Positions 17,550 through 26,651 of a stretch of 64,000 nucleotides of DNA are shown piece after piece; within the stretch, counting starts at the first letter, position 1; each line of letters starts with the position of its first letter. Source of the stretch: an uncultured Bacilli bacterium (GTDB lineage: Bacteria; Bacillota_I; Bacilli_A; RF39; UBA660); NCBI GenBank assembly GCA_934162665.1, contig CAKPJN010000002.1, positions 111,126-175,125 on the forward strand, given 5' to 3'. Below the pieces are notes generated by a model. The model ran no database searches. It was given only the letters and a program-made list of their open reading frames with translations, and was not told the origin of the DNA. Both the position numbers and the translations under genes were made by a program.

Positions 17550-18827
17550 ATGGAACGAAAGATAGAAGTATTCTTGCAAAAATGGCAAAAAGATATTCTT
17601 AGAAAGCCGCTTCTTATATATGGACCAAAACAAATAGGAAAAACATTTACAGCTTTAGAATTCGGTAAAAAGGAATATAAAAACACAGTTTATTTCAATA
17701 CTGATAATAATAAACAACTCTTAGAACTATTCCAAAAGGAAAAATCTACCGAAAAAATAATTTTAAACTTATCTTTAATATCTGGAGAAACTGTTCTAAA
17801 AGAAGATACATTAATCATATTAGATAATGTTAATGATCTAGATATCGTTAAAGGAGTAAAACTATTTGGCAGTGAACGTAGTAAATATCATATTATCTTA
17901 ATTACATCAAAAAGAGATAATCTTACCTTATTTAAAGGAGAAGAATTACAATTTAAAAGTATGAATGAAATGGATTTTGAAGAATATCTATGGGCTAGAG
18001 ATGAGAAAAGTTTAGCTGAATTAATTAAAGAATCATACAAAAAACATAAGACTTGTCCGTTTCATAAAGTGGCTATTGAACTATTTCAAGAGTATCTAAT
18101 CACTGGTGGATTCCCAGAAGTTATTAAAGAATATATAAAAGGAGCTAGTGAATACGAAATAGATGCTATAAAACAAAAAATCCTAGATTGTTATAAAAAA
18201 GAGTTAGTTACTTTAAAAAATTTAATTGATATACCAAGAGGGTTAGAAGTTTTAACGTCTATTCCAAATCAACTTTTAAAAGAAAACAAGAAATTTCAAT
18301 ATGGATTAATCGGTGATGGAAAAAGAGCTAAAGAATATGAAAGTGCTATCAACTATTTAGTCAATAATCAATTGGCATATCGCAGCTATAAAGTAAAAGA
18401 TATCAGATCTCCATTAAGTAGCTGTAGAGAAATAGATAGTTTTAAACTATATTTACCAGATGATGGCCTACTATTTTCAATGCTAAACCTAAATAGTAAA
18501 AAATTAATAACTGATGAAAATATTAAAGAAATATTATATGAAAATCATGTGGCTAAATCCTTAATAGAATCAGGTTACTCATTATATTATTATCAATCAG
18601 CAGGAAAAGCCGAAGTGAATTTTGTAATTCAAAATAGAATGGGAAAGATAATTCCTATTGAGATTGCGACAAAAACAATGTCAAAAGCAAAGTCACTTTC
18701 CGTATTCATGAAAAAATACACAACACTTCAAGCATATAGAATTACAGAAAATAATTTTTCTACAAAAAAAGATGTCAGATATATACCGGTATATGCTGCA
18801 TTCTGTTTAGAAAATATCGAAATATAA
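17550..18827 (+). CDS. AAA family ATPase with DUF4143 domain
   Basis: The 425 residues start with a P-loop GPKQIGKT (near residue 26), then a Walker B-like LIILDNVND and the sensor-type 'F-E-E-Y-L-W-A' found in the AAA_14 group. The C-terminal half is a DUF4143 region (restriction-nuclease-like fold) with 'E-N-H-V-A-K-S-L...Y-Y-Y-Q-S-A-G-K-A-E-V-N-F-V' . Such proteins are widespread, often present in many copies, and have no firm role. The gene has its own promoter and ends 10 bases before gpmI, so the two are probably cotranscribed. Confidence 0.8.
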   Translation: MERKIEVFLQKWQKDILRKPLLIYGPKQIGKTFTALEFGKKEYKNTVYFNTDNNKQLLELFQKEKSTEKIILNLSLISGETVLKEDTLIILDNVNDLDIVKGVKLFGSERSKYHIILITSKRDNLTLFKGEELQFKSMNEMDFEEYLWARDEKSLAELIKESYKKHKTCPFHKVAIELFQEYLITGGFPEVIKEYIKGASEYEIDAIKQKILDCYKKELVTLKNLIDIPRGLEVLTSIPNQLLKENKKFQYGLIGDGKRAKEYESAINYLVNNQLAYRSYKVKDIRSPLSSCREIDSFKLYLPDDGLLFSMLNLNSKKLITDENIKEILYENHVAKSLIESGYSLYYYQSAGKAEVNFVIQNRMGKIIPIEIATKTMSKAKSLSVFMKKYTTLQAYRITENNFSTKKDVRYIPVYAAFCLENIEI

Positions 18828-18837
18828 AGGAGAATTT

Positions 18838-20337
18838 ATGAAACCAGTTGTTTTAGCTATATTAGATGGATATGGTATAAGAGAAGAAAAATATGGAAAT
18901 GCCATAAAACAAGCCAACAATAAAATCTTTAATGAATTATGGGAAAACTATCCTCATACTACTTTAAGTGCTTCGGGACAAGAAGTGGGACTACCTAATG
19001 GCCAAATGGGAAATAGTGAAGTTGGTCATATGAATATAGGTGCTGGAAGAATAGTGTATCAGCCATTAGAGTTAATAAATAAAAAGATAGAAGATAAAGA
19101 ATTTTTCCAAAATAAACAAATATTAAATGTAATGGATCACGTTAAAGAAAATAATTCAACATTACATATATTTGGCCTATTAAGTGATGGCGGAGTTCAT
19201 TCACATATTAATCACTTATTTGCTTTAATTGATATGTGCAAACAACAAAATATTACTAATGTATGTTATCACGTATTCCTAGACGGCAGGGATACACTTC
19301 CTAATCTAAAAGAAAAATATCTAAAAATGTTAGATGATAAGATTAAAGAAACAAATATTGGTACTATTGCCACTATCTCGGGAAGATACTATGCTATGGA
19401 TAGAGATAATAGATGGGATAGAATTGAACTTGCCTATAATGCCATAGTTAATGGAGAAGGAGAAAAGTTCTCAACCTATCAGGATTTAATAATAAGTACA
19501 AATGAAAGAAATATAACAGATGAATTTGTTATACCTGCTGTTTTAGGTAAAGAAAAGCCTCTAAAAGATAATGACGGCCTAATTGTTTTTAACTTCAGAC
19601 CGGATAGACTTAGAGAATTGTTTTCTGCAATTACTAATGATAGCTTTAACGATTTTCCTGTTAAGAGATTTTCAAACTTAAAGTTAGCGACAATGATGAA
19701 AGTTAGTGATGAAGTAATTTGTACTAATGCATTTGAATTAGAAAAATTAAATAATACATTAGGAGAATATCTTTCTAGTTTAGGAAAAACACAACTTAGA
19801 ATTGCTGAAACAGAAAAGTATGCACATGTTACTTACTTCTTTGATGGTGGTATAGAAAAGAAATTGAATGGTTGCGAAAAAATATTGATACCATCACCTA
19901 AAGTGGCGACCTATGATTTAAAACCATCAATGAGTGTCGATGAAGTAACAGAAAAACTATTAACTGAACTTGATAACTTTGATTTTATAGTATTAAATTT
20001 TGCAAATGGTGATATGGTAGGACATACAGGCTCTCTTAAAGCAGCTATTTTAGCGATAGAGGCAATGGACTATAATCTAGGAAAAATCTATAACAAAGTA
20101 AAAGAATTAGATGGTGTATTATTAGTAACTGCCGATCATGGTAATTGTGAAGAAATGTTAGATAAATCTGGAAATGTTTTAACTGCACATACGACAAATC
20201 CCGTTCCATTTATAGTTACTATGAATAATATAATACTGAAACCTGGCAAATTAGGAGATATAGCTCCAACTATACTAGAAATTATGAATATCAAAAAACC
20301 AATCGAAATGACAGGTCAGAGTTTAATAATAAAATAG
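18838..20337 (+). CDS. gpmI: 2,3-bisphosphoglycerate-independent phosphoglycerate mutase
   Basis: GpmI converts 3-phosphoglycerate to 2-phosphoglycerate using two metal ions. The N-terminal metal ligand is in LDGYGIREE, the phosphorylated Ser in QMGNSEVGHMNIGAGR (near 61), and the C-terminal metal site in TADHGNCEEM. Length 499 is slightly under the usual 510. It has a clear AAAGGAG site. It is the fourth glycolytic gene in the window; eno is not seen. A 74-residue gene follows 12 bases later. Confidence 0.97.
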   Translation: MKPVVLAILDGYGIREEKYGNAIKQANNKIFNELWENYPHTTLSASGQEVGLPNGQMGNSEVGHMNIGAGRIVYQPLELINKKIEDKEFFQNKQILNVMDHVKENNSTLHIFGLLSDGGVHSHINHLFALIDMCKQQNITNVCYHVFLDGRDTLPNLKEKYLKMLDDKIKETNIGTIATISGRYYAMDRDNRWDRIELAYNAIVNGEGEKFSTYQDLIISTNERNITDEFVIPAVLGKEKPLKDNDGLIVFNFRPDRLRELFSAITNDSFNDFPVKRFSNLKLATMMKVSDEVICTNAFELEKLNNTLGEYLSSLGKTQLRIAETEKYAHVTYFFDGGIEKKLNGCEKILIPSPKVATYDLKPSMSVDEVTEKLLTELDNFDFIVLNFANGDMVGHTGSLKAAILAIEAMDYNLGKIYNKVKELDGVLLVTADHGNCEEMLDKSGNVLTAHTTNPVPFIVTMNNIILKPGKLGDIAPTILEIMNIKKPIEMTGQSLIIK

Positions 20338-20349
20338 AGGAGAAGTAGT

Positions 20350-20574
20350 ATGACAAATGACGAAATTCGTGAATACATAAATATTAGAAATGGTTATTTA
20401 GGAGGAGATGAAATAACTAAAATTGTTACAACTTATGATAAACCTCAAATAGATCATGTTATATATGTGGGACATGAAAATAAAATTCATTTATGGTCAA
20501 GAGATGGAGAACATTTTGAATTTACTCCTATTCCGTATGAAGAATATATGAAAAACAAAGTTAAGAAAAAATAA
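20350..20574 (+). CDS. Small hypothetical protein
   Basis: A 74-residue protein with a GAGGAGAAG site just after gpmI. It has an acidic N-terminal helix, a central beta-like stretch (H-V-I-Y-V-G-H-E-N-K-I-H-L-W) and a basic tail of five Lys in the last six residues. I do not recognise it. It is probably the last gene of the gpmI transcript. Confidence 0.6.
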   Translation: MTNDEIREYINIRNGYLGGDEITKIVTTYDKPQIDHVIYVGHENKIHLWSRDGEHFEFTPIPYEEYMKNKVKKK

Positions 20575-20587
20575 AACTTACAATAAA

Positions 20588-20638
20588 AAAAGAATTAAAT
20601 ATAAGTATTTCTCTATATTTAATTCTTATTATTATTAT
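20588..20638 (-). terminator. Terminator of the XRE regulator gene
   Basis: A long AT-rich stem (about 13 bp, AGAATTAAATATA with its complement) is followed on the minus strand by TTCTTTTTTTATT. The stem includes the last codons of the XRE gene. On the plus strand there is no T run, so it serves the minus strand best. Confidence 0.6.
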
Positions 20639-20882
20639 TATTAAGTTCATCAATATCAATTTCAAATAACTTACCTACATCAATATTTTCTGCCAACGAT
20701 ATTTTCCAAATTGTATCTATAGAAAAAGTTTTTGCACCTTTTTTTGATTCTATTCTTCTAATAAATTCATGTGAAACGCCAACACGTTCAGCTAGTACTG
20801 CTTGTGTGATGCCAGCTTCTTTTCTATACTTCTTAATGTTTTTAGCGATTTGGTCATAAATATTAACTTCATATTTATTCAT
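20619..20882 (-). CDS. XRE-family transcriptional regulator
   Basis: The 87 residues are essentially one Cro/CI helix-turn-helix: 'Y-R-K-E-A-G-I-T-Q-A-V-L-A-E-R-V-G-V-S-H-E-F-I-R-R-I-E' followed by 'I-W-K-I-S-L-A-E-N-I-D-V-G-K-L'. The C-terminus is a run of Asn from an ATT simple repeat. It is divergent from the Y-family polymerase gene with 132 bases between them, so it could control that promoter. Translation starts at the ATG behind GGTGGTG. Confidence 0.85.
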   Translation of the reverse strand: MNKYEVNIYDQIAKNIKKYRKEAGITQAVLAERVGVSHEFIRRIESKKGAKTFSIDTIWKISLAENIDVGKLFEIDIDELNNNNNKN

Positions 20883-20952
20883 AATAACACCACCAATATT
20901 ATTATGTTCTATTTCTTTAAAAATATATGTAAACCATGAATTTACTAATTTT

Positions 20953-20994
20953 GGACTATGTTCGATTGAAGTTAAAATAAAAAAATAATATAAT
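20953..20994 (+). promoter_or_regulatory. Promoter of the Y-family polymerase gene, with possible LexA half-site
   Basis: TTGAAG (20966-20971) and TATAAT (20989-20994) are 17 bases apart. GGACTATGTTCG (20953-20964) just before the -35 holds one perfect half (GTTCG) of the Gram-positive LexA operator CGAAC-N4-GTTCG; the other half is poor. The promoter is well supported, the SOS link only weakly. Confidence 0.55.
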
Positions 20995-21014
20995 TATATT
21001 AACAGGAGGAAGTT

Positions 21015-22223
21015 ATGGAGAGGATAATTTTTCATATTGATGTTAATAATGCTTTTTTATCATGGACAGCTGTATATCTTTTAAAAAATGGCTATAAACA
21101 AGATATAAGAAAAATTCCATCCATAATAGGTGGAGATGAATCTAAAAGACATGGAATTGTATTAGCGAAATCTCCAATTGCTAAAAAGATGGGAGTAGTG
21201 ACAGCTGAGACTATTTACTCTGCAAAAAGAAAATGTCGAAACCTCCAAGTCTTTGAACCGAATCATAAATGGTACCATGAACAATCTGATTTAATGTATA
21301 ACTACTTAACTCAGTACACCCCAAATATAGAAAGATATTCTATTGACGAGTGCTTTTTAGATATGACAGGTACTAACTTTCTTTACAAAGATTATTTAGA
21401 GCTAGCAAAACATGTTAAAGATGAAATAAGAGAAAAATATGGTTTTACGGTTAATATTGGCATAGGAAATAATAAATTATGCGCTAAGATGGCTTCTGAT
21501 TTTGAAAAACCAGATAAAGTTCATACCTTGTTTAAAAATGAGATAGAAGAAAAACTGTGGCCATTACCAGTGGGTGATTTATTTATGGTTGGCAAAAAGA
21601 CAACACAAGAGTTAAATAAATATAAAATTATTACTATAAAGGATTTAGCAACAGTCGATATATCCATTTTAAAAAAATATTTTAAAAATCAAGCAGAGTT
21701 TCTTAAAAATTCCGCTAATGGAATAGATGAAAGTGTGGTTGCTCCAAGAAGTGCTAAAACTAGAAGTATTAGTACAACAAAAACATTACCCTATGATTAT
21801 AAAGAAATAGAAAAATTAAAAGAAGAATTATTTATTCAATCACAAGAAGTAACTCGTGAATTAAGAAAACAAAATGAGTATGCAACAACTGTTACTATAA
21901 TATATAGAAACAATATATTTCAAAATTATACAAGACAAATGAAATTATCATCCCCCACTAATATAGCAACTGATGTATATAAAGCTGTAGTAGATCTACT
22001 AGAAAACACTTGGCGAGGTGAGGCTATCAGGTTAATAGGTATAAGACTTAGTGGATTCAAAAAACAAAAAGAAAAACAAATCACATTATTTGATGAAGCG
22101 GATTCAGAAGAAGATGATAAATTTCAACAGATACTAGATGAGATAAATAATAAATTTGGTAAAAACTGTGTAATGCCAGCCTCTATAAAGAAGATTGGTC
22201 TTAAAGAAAATAAAAAACCATAA
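21015..22223 (+). CDS. dinB: Y-family DNA polymerase (Pol IV-like)
   Basis: This is an error-prone translesion polymerase. Catalytic carboxylates are in HIDVNNAFLSW (metal A Asp near residue 8) and YSIDECFLDMT (S-x-D-E, near 108). The 402 residues continue with the helix-hairpin-helix thumb and little-finger domain. A typical beta-clamp motif near the C-terminus can be seen as QITLFDE. It belongs to the DinB/UmuC group; B. subtilis has several members, so the exact ortholog is not set. It starts behind AGGAGG and ends with its own terminator. Confidence 0.9.
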   Translation: MERIIFHIDVNNAFLSWTAVYLLKNGYKQDIRKIPSIIGGDESKRHGIVLAKSPIAKKMGVVTAETIYSAKRKCRNLQVFEPNHKWYHEQSDLMYNYLTQYTPNIERYSIDECFLDMTGTNFLYKDYLELAKHVKDEIREKYGFTVNIGIGNNKLCAKMASDFEKPDKVHTLFKNEIEEKLWPLPVGDLFMVGKKTTQELNKYKIITIKDLATVDISILKKYFKNQAEFLKNSANGIDESVVAPRSAKTRSISTTKTLPYDYKEIEKLKEELFIQSQEVTRELRKQNEYATTVTIIYRNNIFQNYTRQMKLSSPTNIATDVYKAVVDLLENTWRGEAIRLIGIRLSGFKKQKEKQITLFDEADSEEDDKFQQILDEINNKFGKNCVMPASIKKIGLKENKKP

Positions 22224-22226
22224 GAT

Positions 22227-22253
22227 TAAGTTCATAAAAGGACTTATTTTTTT
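22227..22253 (+). terminator. Terminator after the Y-family polymerase gene
   Basis: TAAGTTC (22227-22233) pairs with GGACTTA (22240-22246) through 7 bp including one wobble, with a 6-base loop and seven T after it. It isolates the ribosomal block. Confidence 0.65.
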
Positions 22254-22301
22254 ATTTAATTAAGTATAGTAAAAAAATCAAAAAAATAATTAAAAAAATT
22301 G

Positions 22302-22331
22302 TTGCATTTATTGATATTACTGTGTTATAAT
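22302..22331 (+). promoter_or_regulatory. Main promoter of the S10 ribosomal operon
   Basis: TTGCAT (22302-22307) and TATAAT (22326-22331) are 18 bases apart. No other clear promoter appears until rplQ, so this one probably drives some 14 kb. Confidence 0.65.
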
Positions 22332-22337
22332 TAAATA

Positions 22338-22455
22338 CGTGTGACTGCGTAGATGTGTGAGGTTGTCGATACACCAGGTTAAGTTGTTAATTTGGAATCG
22401 GGTTATTTGCACGGAGCGAGTCTATACCAGATATAGGCGAAGGGAGGATTTTAAA
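22338..22455 (+). promoter_or_regulatory. Structured 5' leader of the S10 operon
   Basis: This roughly 118-base untranslated leader is clearly richer in G and C than its surroundings and can fold (for instance GTGT near 22354 with ACAC near 22370). S10 operons of other bacteria carry leaders that bind a ribosomal protein (L4 in gamma-proteobacteria); a similar autogenous role is possible here but not shown. A reading frame extending rpsJ upstream through it is not used. Confidence 0.45.
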
Positions 22456-22767
22456 ATGTCAACAGAAAAAGTTCGTATTAGATTAAAAGCATATGATCAC
22501 AGAATACTTGATAATGCTGCTACTAAAATTGTTGAAACTATTAAAAGATCAGGTGGTAAAATCTCAGGACCAGTTCCACTACCAACTGAAATTGAAAAAT
22601 TCACAATTCTAAGAGCTGTTCATAAATACAAAGATTCACGTGAACAATTTGAAATGCGTACACACAAAAGACTTATTGATATCAAGAATCCTAGCAAGGA
22701 AACTATTGATGCGTTAGCTCATTTAGATTTACCAAGCGGAGTAGATATTGAAATCAAGACAAATTAA
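22456..22767 (+). CDS. rpsJ: 30S ribosomal protein S10
   Basis: The 103-residue protein begins STEKVRIRLKAYDHRILD and shows SGGKISGPVPLPT, as expected for S10, which also acts as NusE in antitermination. The ATG at 22456 is chosen because GGGAGG precedes it and homologs start there; an upstream in-frame extension into the leader is rejected. It is the first gene of the block. Confidence 0.98.
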   Translation: MSTEKVRIRLKAYDHRILDNAATKIVETIKRSGGKISGPVPLPTEIEKFTILRAVHKYKDSREQFEMRTHKRLIDIKNPSKETIDALAHLDLPSGVDIEIKTN

Positions 22768-22783
22768 TTAGGAGGAAATAATA

Positions 22784-23512
22784 ATGAAAGGAATCTTAGG
22801 TAAAAAAATTGGAATGACTCAAGTTTTTACAAAAAATGGTAAGTTAATTCCAGTTACTGTTATTGAAGTAGAACCAAATGTTGTTACTCAAATCAAAACA
22901 GTAGAAAAAGATGGATATGACGCTATTCAATTAGGAACTCAAACAATTAGAGAAAACCTAAGCAATAAACCACAAATAGGTCATACAAAGAAAGCTAACA
23001 CTGAACCTAAGCGCTTCTTAAGAGAAATTAGAGGAGTAAATGTTAATGATTATACTTTAGGTCAAACACTTACTTCAGAGGTTTTCAGTGAAGGAGAAAT
23101 AGTTGATGTAAGCGGAATCAGTAAAGGTAAAGGTTTCCAAGGCGTTATTAAACGTCATAATCAATCAACTGGTCCAATGGGACATGGTTCACAATACCAT
23201 AGAGGTGTTGGTTCATTAGGTACTATGTTACCAATGCACGTATTAAAAGGTAAGAAAATGCCAGGTCAAATGGGTAATGTTGCAAGAACAGTTCAAAATC
23301 TTGAAATTATCTCAATTGATACAGAAAATAATGTCATTTTAGTTAAAGGAAATGTTCCAGGTCCAAAGAAATCATTAGTTATGATTCGTACTGCAGTAAA
23401 AAAGCCTAATCAAAAAAATGAACCTGCTGATTTAATTACTTACATAGAGACTAAGGAAGAACCTGCAGAAGAAACTGTAACACCAACTGAAGAAACAACA
23501 GTTGAAGAATAA
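22784..23512 (+). CDS. rplC: 50S ribosomal protein L3
   Basis: L3 binds 23S rRNA near the peptidyl transferase centre. It begins MKGILGKKIGMTQVF and carries the conserved GKGFQGVIKRH and MPGQMGN stretches. At 242 residues it is about 30 longer than usual, because of an acidic C-terminal tail rich in Glu, Pro and Thr after residue 212. The tail is low complexity and its role is unknown. A strong AGGAGG site precedes it. Confidence 0.98.
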   Translation: MKGILGKKIGMTQVFTKNGKLIPVTVIEVEPNVVTQIKTVEKDGYDAIQLGTQTIRENLSNKPQIGHTKKANTEPKRFLREIRGVNVNDYTLGQTLTSEVFSEGEIVDVSGISKGKGFQGVIKRHNQSTGPMGHGSQYHRGVGSLGTMLPMHVLKGKKMPGQMGNVARTVQNLEIISIDTENNVILVKGNVPGPKKSLVMIRTAVKKPNQKNEPADLITYIETKEEPAEETVTPTEETTVEE

Positions 23513-23578
23513 TCATCACAAATTTAAAAACTTATAATTTATATGAAATAAAAAATGTGATGAAAGGAGGAATCGTAG

Positions 23579-24205
23579 ATGAAAAAAGTAGAACTTTTAA
23601 ATCTAAAAGGTGAAAAAGTAAATGACATTAACTTAAATGAAGAAATATTTGGAATTACCCCAAATGACAAAGTTTTGTATGATGCAGTAATTTTAACAAG
23701 AGCATCATTAAGACAAGGAACACATAAAACAAAAAATCGCTCTGAAGTAAGCGGTGGTGGAAGAAAGCCATGGAGACAAAAAGGAACAGGACGTGCTCGT
23801 CAAGGTTCAATTAGAGCTGTTCAATGGGTAGGCGGAGGAAATTATGGAACTCCAGTACCAAGAGATTACAGTAAAAAACAAAATCGTAAAGAAAGAAGAT
23901 TAGCTTTAAAATCAGCTTTAGCACATAAAGCAAATGAAAAAGCAATTATTGTTTTAGATGAAATTACATTAAAAACACCAAAGACTAAAGATTTTGTTAA
24001 CGTTTTAGAAACATTAAAACTTACAGATAAGAAAGTATTATTAGTAGCAAAAGAACTTGATGAAAATTTAATCTTAGCATCAAGAAACATTCCTACAATA
24101 GTATTAATTACTGCAAATGAAATTAATGCTTTAGATATTGTAGCAACTGATGTATTAGTAGTAACAAAAGATGCATTACAAGAAATTGAGGAGGTGCTTA
24201 GATAA
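23579..24205 (+). CDS. rplD: 50S ribosomal protein L4
   Basis: L4 lines the peptide exit tunnel. The extended loop is visible as 'G-G-G-R-K-P-W-R-Q-K-G-T-G-R-A-R-Q-G-S' near residue 60. Length 208 is normal. A 66-base gap, larger than others in the block, separates it from rplC. Its stop overlaps the start of rplW (TAATG). Confidence 0.98.
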   Translation: MKKVELLNLKGEKVNDINLNEEIFGITPNDKVLYDAVILTRASLRQGTHKTKNRSEVSGGGRKPWRQKGTGRARQGSIRAVQWVGGGNYGTPVPRDYSKKQNRKERRLALKSALAHKANEKAIIVLDEITLKTPKTKDFVNVLETLKLTDKKVLLVAKELDENLILASRNIPTIVLITANEINALDIVATDVLVVTKDALQEIEEVLR

Positions 24206-24489
24206 TGAAAGATACAAAATACTTAGAGATTTTAAAAGCACCAGTTATAACTGAAAAATCACAAACTGAAAAAGCTAATGGTAAATACACTTTTAAAGTA
24301 GATCCAAGAGCTAATAAAATAGAAATAAAAAATGCTATTGAAAAAATATTTAATGTAAAAGTAACATCAATAAGAACATTAAATGTAAAACCTAAAAAAA
24401 GAAGAGTTGGTCGTTACACAGGATTAACAAACCGTTCAAAGAAAGTTATTGTTACTCTTGCTGAAGGACAAACAATTGAACTTGGTTAG
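24205..24489 (+). CDS. rplW: 50S ribosomal protein L23
   Basis: L23 lies at the tunnel exit and docks trigger factor and SRP. The 94 residues include APVITEKSQ near the start and 'P-K-K-R-R-V-G-R-Y-T-G' near residue 70. It is translationally coupled to rplD by a one-base overlap. Confidence 0.97.
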   Translation: MKDTKYLEILKAPVITEKSQTEKANGKYTFKVDPRANKIEIKNAIEKIFNVKVTSIRTLNVKPKKRRVGRYTGLTNRSKKVIVTLAEGQTIELG

Positions 24490-24506
24490 AAGGAGGAGAA
24501 TAAATT

Positions 24507-25337
24507 ATGGCAATTAGAAACTATAAACCTACTACACCAGGTCGTAGAAAAATGAGTACATTAATTAATACTGATATTACAAAGACTACGCCAGAAAAAA
24601 GCCTTGTAGTAACTATTAAGAAAAATGGTGGACGTAATAATACAGGAAAAATAACTGTTCGTCATCAAGGTGGAGGAGCAAAAAGAAAATATCGTATTAT
24701 TGATTTCAAAAGAAATAAATTAAACGTACCTGGTACTGTAGCAAGTATCGAATATGATCCAAATAGAACAGCAAATATTGCATTAATCAATTATGTAGAT
24801 GGAGAAAAAAGATATATTATTGCTCCAAAAACATTAGAAGTTGGAATGCAAGTAGTTGCTGGAGAAAATGCAGATATTAAAGTTGGTAATGCATTACCAA
24901 TCATGAATATACCAGTTGGTACAATGATTCATAATATTGAATTAAGACCAGGTAAAGGTGGAGAATTAGCAAGATCAGCTGGAAGCTCTGCACAAATCCT
25001 TGGTAGAGAAGGAAATTATGTAATGATTCGTCTATCAAGTGGTGAACAAAGAAAAGTGTTAGGAACATGTATGGCAACAATTGGAGAAGTTGGTAATGAA
25101 GATTCTTCACTTGTAAAAGTAGGAAAAGCCGGACGCAGTCGTCATATGGGAATAAGACCTACAGTACGTGGTTCTGTTATGAACCCTAATGACCATCCAC
25201 ATGGTGGTGGTGAAGGACGTGCACCAGTTGGACGTAAAGCACCTATGACACCTTGGGGTAAACCAGCACTTGGTTTAAAGACACGTAAGAAAAAACAATC
25301 CGACAAGTTCATCGTACGTCGTCGTAATAGTAAATAG
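24507..25337 (+). CDS. rplB: 50S ribosomal protein L2
   Basis: L2 supports subunit joining and peptidyl transfer. The 276 residues carry the highly conserved MNPNDHPHGGGEGR stretch with the functional His near residue 230. Length and order after rplW are standard. Confidence 0.98.
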   Translation: MAIRNYKPTTPGRRKMSTLINTDITKTTPEKSLVVTIKKNGGRNNTGKITVRHQGGGAKRKYRIIDFKRNKLNVPGTVASIEYDPNRTANIALINYVDGEKRYIIAPKTLEVGMQVVAGENADIKVGNALPIMNIPVGTMIHNIELRPGKGGELARSAGSSAQILGREGNYVMIRLSSGEQRKVLGTCMATIGEVGNEDSSLVKVGKAGRSRHMGIRPTVRGSVMNPNDHPHGGGEGRAPVGRKAPMTPWGKPALGLKTRKKKQSDKFIVRRRNSK

Positions 25338-25354
25338 GAAAGGATGATTAAAAA

Positions 25355-25621
25355 ATGGCAAGAAGTTTAAAAAAAGGACCTTATGTATTTGAAAGATTAC
25401 TAAAAAAGGTTCAAAAGTTAAATGAGTCTGGAAAAAAAGAAGTCATTAAAACTTGGTCACGCCGTTCCACAATCTATCCTGATTTTATAGGACACACATT
25501 TGCAGTTCATAATGGAAAGGAATTTATTCCTGTTTATGTTACTGAAGATATGGTTGGACATAAATTAGGTGAATTTGCCTTGACACGTAAATTTGGTGGA
25601 CACGGTTCAGACAAGAAATAA
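25355..25621 (+). CDS. rpsS: 30S ribosomal protein S19
   Basis: S19 is in the 30S head near the A-site finger. The 88 residues start ARSLKKGPYV and include the conserved STIYPDFIGHTFAVHNG and RKFGGHG. Behind GGAAAGGATG. Confidence 0.98.
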   Translation: MARSLKKGPYVFERLLKKVQKLNESGKKEVIKTWSRRSTIYPDFIGHTFAVHNGKEFIPVYVTEDMVGHKLGEFALTRKFGGHGSDKK

Positions 25622-25648
25622 TCTAAATAATGACTAGGAGGGAAATAT

Positions 25649-25984
25649 ATGGAAGCAAAAGCAATTGCTAGAGGACTTAGAGTATCACCTATTAGAGCTC
25701 GTTTAGTAGCAGATCTAATCCGTGGTAAAAATGTTGGTGAAGCATTAACCATATTAAATAATGTCAATAACAAGTCAGCTAGACTTACAAAAAAAGTATT
25801 AGATTCTGCTATTGCTAACGCTGTTAATAATGAAGGAGCAGATGCTGCTACACTTTATGTTAAAGAAGCAAGAGTAGATGCTGGTCCAGTTATGAAACGT
25901 CATTTCTTCGATTCACGTTCTCATATCGGACATAGAGATCATAGAACTAGTCACATAGTTATAGTAGTGGCTACAAAAAACTAA
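25649..25984 (+). CDS. rplV: 50S ribosomal protein L22
   Basis: L22 contributes a hairpin to the exit tunnel. The 111-residue protein begins with 'A-K-A-I-A-R-G-L-R-V-S-P-I-R-A-R-L-V' and ends with 'S-H-I-V-I-V-V'. The hairpin loop is visible as RSHIGHRDHRTSH, where many homologs have more Arg/Lys; a small oddity. Confidence 0.97.
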   Translation: MEAKAIARGLRVSPIRARLVADLIRGKNVGEALTILNNVNNKSARLTKKVLDSAIANAVNNEGADAATLYVKEARVDAGPVMKRHFFDSRSHIGHRDHRTSHIVIVVATKN

Positions 25985-25999
25985 TTAGGAGGTTACAAT

Positions 26000-26650
26000 A
26001 TGGGACAAAAGGTTAGTCCTAATGGACTTAGAATTGGTATTAATAAAGACTGGGAAGCAAAATGGTATGCTAATAAAAAAGACTTTTCTAAGATGTTAGA
26101 TAAAGATGTTAAAATCCGTAAATACTTAGAAGAAAATTTAAATAATGCCGGAATTGCAAAAGTTGAAATAGAAAGAAATGCCAAAAGATGTGAAGTAGTT
26201 ATTCATACTTCAAAACCTGGTGTTATGATAGGACACGGTGGAGAAGAAATTGAAAAACTAAAGAAACAATTATCAAAGATTGCTGATGAAAATGTTCAAA
26301 TCTCAATCGTTGATATTAAAAAAGCAGATTTAAATGCACAATTAGTTGCTGATTCCATTGCAAATCAAATTTCAAATAGAGCATCATTCCGTATGGCTCA
26401 AAAACGTGCAATTAGAAATGCAATGAAAGCAGGAGCAAAAGGAATCAAAACACTAGTATCTGGACGTTTAGGTGGAGCTGATATGGCTCGTAGTGAAGGA
26501 TACACTGAAGGTACCATTCCTCTACATACATTAAGAGCAGATGTTGATTATGCAACAGCTGAAGCTGATACAACATTTGGGAAAATTGGTGTAAAGGTAT
26601 GGATCTACAAAGGAGAAATCCTAAACAAGAAGACTAAGGGAGGTAATTAA
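26000..26650 (+). CDS. rpsC: 30S ribosomal protein S3
   Basis: S3 forms part of the mRNA entry tunnel. An N-terminal MGQKVSPNGLRIGI, the KH motif VMIGHGGEEIEKL (GxxG) and the C-terminal GRLGGADMARSEGYTEG are present. Length 216 is standard. It ends one base before rplP. Confidence 0.98.
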   Translation: MGQKVSPNGLRIGINKDWEAKWYANKKDFSKMLDKDVKIRKYLEENLNNAGIAKVEIERNAKRCEVVIHTSKPGVMIGHGGEEIEKLKKQLSKIADENVQISIVDIKKADLNAQLVADSIANQISNRASFRMAQKRAIRNAMKAGAKGIKTLVSGRLGGADMARSEGYTEGTIPLHTLRADVDYATAEADTTFGKIGVKVWIYKGEILNKKTKGGN

Positions 26651-26651
26651 T

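Noticed and set aside
20619..20645. ATT simple repeat as a regulatory microsatellite
   Set aside because: It encodes the Asn run at the end of the XRE protein and lies at its terminator. Phase variation there would change only the tail.
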